In this document: one piece after another, positions 1 to 4,604 of the stretch | How the letters are laid out: the number at the start of each line of letters is the position of its first letter | Position numbering within the stretch: the stretch's first letter is position 1 | Source: Dehalococcoidia bacterium | GTDB lineage: Bacteria > Chloroflexota > Dehalococcoidia > Dehalococcoidales > UBA3254 | NCBI GenBank assembly: GCA_030691835.1 | Contig: JAUYDO010000054.1 | Location: 1-5,264, forward strand | DNA length: 5,264 bases | Reading direction: 5' to 3' | Notes under the pieces: model-generated | Seen by the model: the letters and a program-made list of their open reading frames with translations, nothing else | The model's database searches: none | What the model was told of the DNA's origin: nothing | Translations under genes and position numbers: made by a program

Positions 1-18
1 CGCTTTCTTTTTGACCAT
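1..18 (-). CDS. Possible start of a gene running off the left edge (5' end only)
   Basis: On the minus strand an ATG at 18-16 opens MVKKKA and the frame leaves the window after six codons. An AGGGGA ribosome-binding-like stretch (minus-strand sequence of 24-29) sits about five bases before it. A second in-frame ATG lies at 33-31, five codons upstream, but it would overlap that site and its own GGGTGG is very close, so the inner start is preferred. The position, about 70 bases after the SDR1 stop and on the same strand, fits a co-transcribed next gene. Six codons allow no functional call, and a chance ATG cannot be excluded. Confidence 0.35.
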
Positions 19-64
19 GCTATTCCCCTGCATCCACCCTTTGATTTTTATAAGCTCGTGTTGA

Positions 65-83
65 GCCTGAACCAGGTACAGGC
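65..83. repeat. 19-bp near-perfect palindrome downstream of SDR1
   Basis: GCCTGAACC (65-73) and GGTACAGGC (75-83) are inverted copies matching at 8 of 9 positions around a single central base. The element lies immediately 3' of the SDR1 stop codon, between SDR1 and the possible next minus-strand gene. No T-run follows in the minus direction, so it is not a textbook intrinsic terminator. It could be an mRNA-end hairpin, a protein-binding site or a copy of a dispersed repeat. It shares the CCTGAA and ACAGGC words with the palindromic element at 2972-3085. Confidence 0.4.
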
Positions 84-87
84 ATTT

Positions 88-864
88 TTACGTCGCTGAA
101 CTGCCGCCATCTACGGGAAAAGCGACCCCGGTAACGTATGACGCCTCGGCGGAAACGAGGAACAGCGCCGCCTGCGCTATCTCCTCTTCTTTCCCCGAAC
201 GCTTCATGGGAACAGTCCTCTCGATAATATTCCTGGTCAGCTCGGCAGGGTCTACGCCGGGGTTGCGGGAAGAGAATAATGGCCAGAGCGGGGTAGTGGT
301 AATCGGTCCGGGGCAAATACAATTTACGCGGATATTATCCTTTGCCAGATAAAGAGCCAGGGCTCTGGTCAGCATAATGAGACCCGCTTTGGCTACTGAA
401 TAGCTCGGCGACCCGGCGGGAGATGGATGTACACCCGATGATGAGCTGGTAAACAGAATATTGCCTCCGCTAACCTTTCTCAGCTCCGGAACGGCGTATT
501 TAGCCCCGAAGTAGCCGGCTTTCAGGTTTATCGCCATGCTCTGGTCATAAGCCTCTTCCGTGGTAAGCTCGAGGAAGCCGGGACCCGGTATCCCGGCATT
601 GTGGTAGAAGATGTCCAACCTGCCGAATTTGTTTACCGTTTCCTGCATCATCTTTTCAATTTCGGCTACCTTCGATACGTCAGTGTGAATGAAAATAGCC
701 TGCCCGCCGGCTTTGTTAATCATTTGAACAGTGTCATTTGACTCCTTGTCTTTGATATCGGCGATAACTACTTTAGCTCCTTCCCGGGCAAATAGTTTTG
801 CCGTAGCCTGCCCGATGCCCGTGGCGGCACCCGTTATCACCGCGACCTTTCCATCCAGTTTCAT
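88..864 (-). CDS. SDR-family NAD(P)-dependent oxidoreductase (SDR1)
   Basis: This is a 258-residue classical short-chain dehydrogenase, normal length for the family, and a predicted soluble cytoplasmic Rossmann-fold enzyme. It probably interconverts a secondary alcohol and a ketone, or a similar pair, using a nicotinamide cofactor. The visible motifs are the cofactor loop TGAATGIG (residues 11-18), D36 at the end of beta-2 (favours NAD(H) over NADP(H)), D62-V63, HNAG (88-91) in place of NNAG, catalytic N113, S142, Y155 and K159 (YSVAK), PG at 185-186 and the C-terminal VDGG. The ATG at 864 is chosen because AAGGAGG sits nine bases upstream and MKLDGKVAVITG is the usual N-terminus. An in-frame ATG at 957 would add 31 residues unlike the family and would fall at the predicted promoter. 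The gene is divergent from the AOR gene. The substrate cannot be assigned; many such proteins are labelled 3-oxoacyl-ACP reductase (FabG) by default. Confidence 0.93.
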   Translation of the reverse strand: MKLDGKVAVITGAATGIGQATAKLFAREGAKVVIADIKDKESNDTVQMINKAGGQAIFIHTDVSKVAEIEKMMQETVNKFGRLDIFYHNAGIPGPGFLELTTEEAYDQSMAINLKAGYFGAKYAVPELRKVSGGNILFTSSSSGVHPSPAGSPSYSVAKAGLIMLTRALALYLAKDNIRVNCICPGPITTTPLWPLFSSRNPGVDPAELTRNIIERTVPMKRSGKEEEIAQAALFLVSAEASYVTGVAFPVDGGSSAT

Positions 865-873
865 GGATATAAA

Positions 874-880
874 CCTCCTT
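874..880 (-). promoter_or_regulatory. Ribosome binding site fixing the SDR1 start
   Basis: The minus strand reads AAGGAGG, a near-perfect anti-Shine-Dalgarno complement, nine bases before the ATG at 864. It decides for this start over the longer in-frame ATG at 957. Confidence 0.85.
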
Positions 881-947
881 TTATAGCCATTCGACCAATA
901 GTCAGTTCCCGTTCCAAACACTTCCAAAGATTTCAGAGGATAGAGAA

Positions 948-976
948 TTTGTAACATAGCTGGGATTTATTGTCAA
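948..976 (-). promoter_or_regulatory. Predicted sigma-70-type promoter for SDR1
   Basis: On the minus strand a consensus TTGACA (-35, positions 976-971) is followed after exactly 17 bases by TACAAA (-10, positions 953-948; 4 of 6 consensus bases). Transcription would start near 941, giving a leader of about 77 bases before the SDR1 ATG. The -35 box lies 11 bases from the -35 box of the plus-strand promoter, so the two polymerase sites are back to back. Confidence 0.55.
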
Positions 977-987
977 TGTTAGACGGG

Positions 988-1015
988 TTGATAACACAAC
1001 TAGCTCTGTTATAAA
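988..1015 (+). promoter_or_regulatory. Predicted sigma-70-type promoter for the AOR gene
   Basis: TTGATA (988-993) and TATAAA (1010-1015) are separated by 16 bases. Each matches the consensus at 5 of 6 positions. The expected start site is near 1022, giving a leader of about 48 bases to the ATG at 1070. The whole spacer is occupied by an inverted repeat (991-1012), which suggests the promoter is controlled by a DNA-binding protein. Confidence 0.55.
991..1012. promoter_or_regulatory. Operator-like palindrome inside the AOR promoter
   Basis: Perfect 6-bp arms ATAACA (991-996) and TGTTAT (1007-1012) flank a ten-base core centred on CTAG. Nine of the 11 base pairs of the 22-bp element are symmetric. 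It fills the space between the -35 and -10 boxes, the usual place for a repressor site. A further TGTTA half-site at 977-981 lies between the two divergent promoters and pairs with TAACA at 992-996, so a regulator could act on both genes. No regulator gene is visible in the window. Confidence 0.5.
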
Positions 1016-1069
1016 ATGGGGTATTATGCTCAAACATTCCCCTATTAATTCCTTAATGAGAGGTGAGCG

Positions 1070-2929
1070 ATGGGCTTAAAGAATAGATATTTGCTAAGGG
1101 TCGACCTTAGCACAGGGAAAGTTGAACGGGAAGAGCTGCCCGGCGAATACCTTCGAAATTATCTCGGGGGACGGGTCCTGGGAGACGTGTTGCTGTATAA
1201 CGAGTTGTCTGTGGGTGTCGACCCCCTGTCGCCACAGAACAAGCTGATTTTCGGCACGGGACCGCTCACGGGCACCAGCGCTCCGGGTAGCCCGCGCTAT
1301 ATCGTCCACAGCAAATCACCGCTCACCGGGTTGTACCTGAACGGTCTTGCCGGCGGCTATTTCGGTCCGGAACTGCGGAGGACGGGGTACGACCTGGTTA
1401 TTATTGAGGGTAAATCCGAGAAGCCGGTGTATCTGGTCATCACCGATGAGGTTGAATTTAGAGACGCCTCTCCTGCCTGGGGAATGAACACCCGTGATAC
1501 TCAAGATTTCATAAAAGATGAGCTTAACGACAGCAATATTAGAATCGCCTGTATCGGTCCGGCGGGAGAAAACCTGGTCCTTTATGCCTGCATTGTCAAC
1601 GAGCGCAGAGGTGTCAGTCGCGGTGGCGCTGGCGCGGTGATGGGTTCCAAAAATCTTAAGGCTATTGCTGTCAGGGGAACAAAGAAGGTAGAGGTAGCTG
1701 ACCCGGCGGCTTTCCAGAAGGCGGTTAAACATGCCCTGAGCGATATAGCCAGTAACCCGGAGAGGAGCAAGCAATACCCGCTCTACGGCAGTATGGCGGC
1801 AATGCCAACCCTGCATAAGGCAGGCATGACCCCGTGGCGGAACTGGCAGGACGCCAGCTATCCGGGCGGCGAAAGCCTATTCCCGCAGACCTGGCGGGAA
1901 AAGTATGTCAGGAAAGACGTCCGCTGTGCTCCACCGTGCAACATCAAGTGCTCCAAATTATCTCTGTCAAGCACGGGACCGCACGCCGGGGCGCTCTCCG
2001 AGGGCATAGAATACGAAACGGAGTATGCGCTGGGCGCTTGCTGCGGTATCACCGAGCAGTCAGCGGTCATTGAAGCTGACGCGCTCTGTGACGATTATGG
2101 TCTGGACACCATCTCAATGGGCGTATCGCTGGCTTTCGCCATGGAGTGCTACGAAAAGGGTATTATCACTGCTCAGGACACCGACGGGCAGGAAATCAGG
2201 TTCGGGAAGGATAACCTGCTACCCAGGCTGATACGTGATACCGCCTACCGCCAGGGTTTCGGGGAGCTTCTGTCACGGGGCACCATGAGAATGGCACAGG
2301 TTTTCGGCAAAGGGTCCGAGGCATTTGCCATGCACGTCAAGGGTATGGAACTGGGAGGCTACGACCCGAGGGGAGCCAAGAGCGTGGCGCTGGTCTACGC
2401 CTGCGGGCCCCGCGGCGGTTGCCATAAAGCAGGCGGCTCCGGCAACGGGCAGTCGCTCAAAGAAATCGCCACCGGGGAGGCGCGCTACCGGACGGAAGGT
2501 AAAGCCGCCCTCGCCAAACATACCAGGGAAAACAGGGTATTGGCGGATTCTGCCATCATGTGCATCTTCCCGCAGATGGTTATCAGAGATGAGACCCTGG
2601 CAGAACTGCTCAACGCCGCCACAGGATTAAATTTGAGCGTCAGCGACCTCTATACCATTTGCGAGCGGGGAAGCAACATAGAGCGAGCCTTTAACGTCAG
2701 AGAGGGCGTGCGCCGGAGCGCGGACACACTGCCACGCAGGTTGCTTAAAGAGAGCGTGAAGTCAGGTCCAAATGTCGGTCAGGTGGTAGAGCTGGACACA
2801 TTACTGGATGACTTCTATAAGCTCTGCGGCTGGGACATCGAGACCGGCATTCCGACTCCAGCCAGGCTCAGAGAGCTGGGACTGGAAAAGATTGCTGAGG
2901 ATATGGAGAGCTATTTACAGAGAAGGTGA
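1070..2929 (+). CDS. Aldehyde:ferredoxin oxidoreductase family protein (tungsten/molybdenum-bispterin enzyme)
   Basis: This 619-residue protein is close to the ~600 residues of characterised AOR enzymes, which oxidise aldehydes to carboxylic acids and pass electrons to ferredoxin through one [4Fe-4S] cluster beside a bis-pterin W (or Mo) site. The AOR N-terminal domain spans roughly residues 5-205, with GTGPLTGTSAPGSPRY (62-77), NGLAGGYFGPELR (91-103) and RGGAGAVMGSKNLKAIAV (184-201). Family pterin-site motifs follow: EYET (314-317), DDYGLDTIS (341-349) and GYDPRG (430-435), then RGGCH (448-452), whose H452 matches the family's active-site His. Cluster ligands should be C286, C290, C294 and distal C498; the first spacing is CX3C and not the usual CX2C. 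The ATG follows GAGGTGA at 1060-1066. There is no signal peptide, so it is probably cytoplasmic. No ferredoxin or pterin-synthesis gene lies nearby. The substrate is unknown; other superfamily members include formaldehyde and glyceraldehyde-3-phosphate oxidoreductases and BamB-type reductases. Confidence 0.95.
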   Translation: MGLKNRYLLRVDLSTGKVEREELPGEYLRNYLGGRVLGDVLLYNELSVGVDPLSPQNKLIFGTGPLTGTSAPGSPRYIVHSKSPLTGLYLNGLAGGYFGPELRRTGYDLVIIEGKSEKPVYLVITDEVEFRDASPAWGMNTRDTQDFIKDELNDSNIRIACIGPAGENLVLYACIVNERRGVSRGGAGAVMGSKNLKAIAVRGTKKVEVADPAAFQKAVKHALSDIASNPERSKQYPLYGSMAAMPTLHKAGMTPWRNWQDASYPGGESLFPQTWREKYVRKDVRCAPPCNIKCSKLSLSSTGPHAGALSEGIEYETEYALGACCGITEQSAVIEADALCDDYGLDTISMGVSLAFAMECYEKGIITAQDTDGQEIRFGKDNLLPRLIRDTAYRQGFGELLSRGTMRMAQVFGKGSEAFAMHVKGMELGGYDPRGAKSVALVYACGPRGGCHKAGGSGNGQSLKEIATGEARYRTEGKAALAKHTRENRVLADSAIMCIFPQMVIRDETLAELLNAATGLNLSVSDLYTICERGSNIERAFNVREGVRRSADTLPRRLLKESVKSGPNVGQVVELDTLLDDFYKLCGWDIETGIPTPARLRELGLEKIAEDMESYLQRR

Positions 2930-2971
2930 AATACTGCATACTAACCCGGACAAGCCGGAATTAAGAAGAGC

Positions 2972-3052
2972 CTGACAGGCGCGGAGGCCTGTCGTACCGG
3001 TAGGACAGGCGTCCCTTCAGGGAGAACCTTCTGGGTGAACCCTGCCTGTCAG
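2972..3052. repeat. 81-bp multi-palindromic element with 9-bp terminal inverted repeats
   Basis: The ends CTGACAGGC (2972-2980) and GCCTGTCAG (3044-3052) are perfect inverted repeats. The seven-base core GACAGGC/GCCTGTC occurs four times in alternating orientation (2974-2980, 2987-2993, 3004-3010, 3044-3050), so several mutually exclusive stems can form. Inside are TACCGGTA (2995-3002), TCCCT/AGGGA (3012-3023), GGGT/ACCC (3033-3042) and two tandem 13-base units (3015-3040). No clear target-site duplication flanks it and no coding capacity is present. It may be a dispersed REP- or MITE-like element, a structured RNA region or a complex AOR transcript end. The sequence alone does not decide between these. 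Confidence 0.6.
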
Positions 3053-3066
3053 CGAATGTTTTTCCA

Positions 3067-3085
3067 TCCTGAATCAAGTTCAGGA
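3067..3085. repeat. Hairpin TCCTGAA/TTCAGGA
   Basis: Perfect 7-bp arms (3067-3073 and 3079-3085) enclose a five-base loop, TCAAG. It lies 14 bases after the larger palindromic element. In the plus direction the hairpin is not followed by a T-run, which argues against a simple intrinsic terminator. Palindromes of this TCCTGAA-type are, from memory, a common form of dispersed intergenic repeat in bacteria; this was not checked. Confidence 0.5.
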
Positions 3086-3134
3086 CAAGCTTTGCGCAAG
3101 ATTTTATTATTAAGGGACTAAATATCTGCATAGT

Positions 3135-3139
3135 AGGGG
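3135..3139 (+). promoter_or_regulatory. Ribosome binding site fixing the hydrolase start
   Basis: AGGGG ends six bases before the ATG at 3146. The in-frame TTG at 3140 directly abuts this site and would leave no spacing, so ATG 3146 is preferred and the protein has 204 residues. Confidence 0.7.
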
Positions 3140-3145
3140 TTGATT

Positions 3146-3760
3146 ATGAAATCACTTCAGACTTTCACGTTCAACAGGGAGAATGCCGTTCTGGTGATTG
3201 TAGACATGCAGAACGAGTTCTGCAAACCGGGCGGCAAGCTGTACAACGAGACCAGCAGCCTGATTATACCGCAGGTTATATCCGCCAACCGCCGGCTCGC
3301 CGGGCGGGCGCGCGGGGCAGGCATCCCCGTGATATACATCAGGGGGTGTCGCACCCTGCGTGAGCCTGAATTCACCGTCTTTGGCGTACCGCCACACCTG
3401 GAACTGGGCGGCTGGGGCGCTGAAATCGTTGATGAGCTTAAGCCTGAACCCGGAGACACGGTGATACAGAAGTTCTCCCACGACCCGTTCTACGACACGG
3501 AAATAGACAGGATACTGCAGAAGCTGGTCTATGAGCCTGCGAAATGCCACGCGGTGGTTACCGGCGGAGCGGTGAATGTATGTCACTACCATGCCGTGAT
3601 GGGCTTCCATGTCAGGGGCTACTGGACGGTGGTTCCGGTGGATAGCGTCTATTACTTCAGCGATGCCGACAACCAGCGGGCTTTGGAGCAGTTCTCCCAC
3701 ATGGCTTATCCCAATATCTTCCTGTCCCGTTCCGACCTGGTCAAGACTAAGCAACTCTAA
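3146..3760 (+). CDS. Isochorismatase-like cysteine hydrolase
   Basis: This 204-residue protein has the usual length of the isochorismatase-like hydrolase superfamily, whose members use an Asp-Lys-Cys triad on amide, carbamoyl or related bonds (nicotinamidase, N-carbamoylsarcosine amidohydrolase, ureidoacrylate hydrolase RutB) or, without Cys, hydrolyse isochorismate. The likely triad is D20 in VIVDMQNEF (17-25), K109 in QKFSHDPF (108-115) and C146 in TGGAVNVC (139-146). The glycine-rich turn just before the Cys is where the family places its cis-peptide. The Cys makes a cysteine hydrolase more likely than a true isochorismatase. There is no signal peptide or membrane segment, so it is probably cytoplasmic. 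It is followed after 38 bp by SDR2 and was probably transcribed with it. Superfamily membership is secure; the substrate is not assignable. Confidence 0.92.
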   Translation: MKSLQTFTFNRENAVLVIVDMQNEFCKPGGKLYNETSSLIIPQVISANRRLAGRARGAGIPVIYIRGCRTLREPEFTVFGVPPHLELGGWGAEIVDELKPEPGDTVIQKFSHDPFYDTEIDRILQKLVYEPAKCHAVVTGGAVNVCHYHAVMGFHVRGYWTVVPVDSVYYFSDADNQRALEQFSHMAYPNIFLSRSDLVKTKQL

Positions 3761-3788
3761 TCCCTTTTCTGCTGTCACTATAATGAAT

Positions 3789-3793
3789 GGAGG
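3789..3793 (+). promoter_or_regulatory. Ribosome binding site fixing the SDR2 start
   Basis: GGAGG lies five bases before the ATG at 3799. An upstream in-frame ATG at 3787 overlaps this site and would only add MEVS, so 3799 is preferred. Confidence 0.8.
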
Positions 3794-3798
3794 TAAGT

Positions 3799-4566
3799 AT
3801 GAGACTTAAAGACAGGGTAGCGATTGTTACCGGAGGTGGCAGAGGTATCGGCAAGGCATTCTGCGCCGGGCTAGCCAGCGAAGGTGCCAGAGTGGTCGTA
3901 GCTGACATAAACATGGAGTCTGCCAGTGCCACGGCAAAGGAACTGGAGCAACAGGGGAAGGAAGTAATCGCCGTTAAGACGGATGTATCCGATGAGAAGA
4001 GTACGCTCGGCATGGCGGAGAAAGCGGTTGAGAGGTTCGGCGGCATCGACATCCTGGTCAATAATGCGGCGTTTTTTACCCCGCTCGGGCTGGGAAAAAC
4101 ATGGGACAAGGTAGATGTCGAGGAGTGGGACAAGGTTATGTCGGTTAACCTGAGAGGTCTGTTTCTTTGCTCGCGAGCGGTTTTCCCTCATATGCTCGCC
4201 CGTGGAAAAGGCAAAATAATTAACATATCCTCCACCACGGCTTATCGCGGCCTGGTCCGTGGGATACACTACGTGACATCCAAGGCAGGCGTGCTCGGAT
4301 TTACCCGCGCCCTGTCGCGCGAGCTTGCCGGTAAGAATATCAACGTGAACTCGATAGCGCCGGGGCTTACCTTAAGCGAGGGCGTAGTCGCCGGCGGCGG
4401 TTTTGTAACCCAGGAAGACTGGGCGAAAATGCGCACCCTGCGTTGTTCTCAGAAAGACCTCTACCCGAAGGACATGGTAGGCGCTATGATTTTCCTTGCA
4501 TCGGATGAGAGCGGCTCCGTTTATGGGCAGACTATTGTAGTGGATGGCGGCATGGTGTTTGTTTAG
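3799..4566 (+). CDS. SDR-family NAD(P)-dependent oxidoreductase (SDR2)
   Basis: This is a 255-residue classical short-chain dehydrogenase with TGGGRGIG (residues 11-18), D36 after beta-2 suggesting NAD(H), D62-V63, NNAA (88-91), catalytic N117, S145, Y158 and K162 (YVTSK), PG at 188-189 and the C-terminal VDGG. It should interconvert an alcohol and a carbonyl in the cytoplasm. It differs from SDR1 through most of the chain outside the family motifs, including a longer loop after NNAA (about residues 92-110), so the two are not a recent duplication and probably use different substrates. The substrate-lid region (about 190-222) is Gly- and Val-rich near its start. The gene follows the cysteine hydrolase by 38 bp on the same strand, suggesting an operon, and converges on the D-2-hydroxyacid dehydrogenase. 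The exact substrate is unknown. Confidence 0.93.
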   Translation: MRLKDRVAIVTGGGRGIGKAFCAGLASEGARVVVADINMESASATAKELEQQGKEVIAVKTDVSDEKSTLGMAEKAVERFGGIDILVNNAAFFTPLGLGKTWDKVDVEEWDKVMSVNLRGLFLCSRAVFPHMLARGKGKIINISSTTAYRGLVRGIHYVTSKAGVLGFTRALSRELAGKNINVNSIAPGLTLSEGVVAGGGFVTQEDWAKMRTLRCSQKDLYPKDMVGAMIFLASDESGSVYGQTIVVDGGMVFV

Positions 4567-4586
4567 CCCGGGTCAGCAGGCTAAAC
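4561..4586. terminator. Hairpin across the convergent gene ends, possible bidirectional terminator
   Basis: GTTTAGCC (4561-4568) and GGCTAAAC (4579-4586) form a perfect 8-bp stem around a ten-base loop. The left arm contains the SDR2 stop codon TAG. The position, between the stops of two convergent genes only 38 bp apart, suits a shared transcript end. Neither side has the T-run of a classical intrinsic terminator, so it may instead only stabilise the mRNA ends. Confidence 0.45.
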
Positions 4587-4604
4587 GCATCGTATCGCTA
4601 GATT

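Larger units (their letters stand above)
2930..3145. other. 216-bp intergenic region without a gene, rich in inverted repeats
   Basis: I see no credible coding sequence between the AOR stop and the hydrolase start. The region contains a small CCGG/CCGG hairpin (2946-2958), the palindromic element at 2972-3052, a separate 7-bp-stem hairpin at 3067-3085, then an AT-rich stretch (about 3099-3134) leading to the hydrolase ribosome binding site. That stretch includes TATTAT (3105-3110) and TAAATA (3119-3124), which could serve as -10 boxes, but no convincing -35 partner is at the right distance. Whether the hydrolase has its own promoter therefore stays open. Confidence 0.7.

Noticed and set aside
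865..957. In-frame N-terminal extension of SDR1 starting at ATG 957
   Set aside because: The 31 added residues do not resemble an SDR N-terminus, the start overlaps the predicted promoter, and a strong AAGGAGG lies correctly placed before the ATG at 864.
1316..1816. Minus-strand open frame of 166 codons within the AOR gene
   Set aside because: It lies wholly opposite a strongly conserved AOR N-terminal domain and has no family features of its own.
2972..3052. CRISPR array or insertion sequence in the intergenic region
   Set aside because: The repeats are inverted and irregularly spaced, there are no regular repeat-spacer units, and no transposase or clear target-site duplication is present.
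3152..3778. Long minus-strand open frame (208 codons) opposite the cysteine hydrolase
   Set aside because: It is a shadow of the hydrolase gene, with no recognisable domain; the plus strand shows a clear catalytic triad and ribosome binding site.
3779..3784. Perfect TATAAT before SDR2 as a separate promoter
   Set aside because: There is no -35 box at the right distance and no extended -10 TG. Transcription would start inside the ribosome binding site, so it is more likely chance within a two-gene operon.
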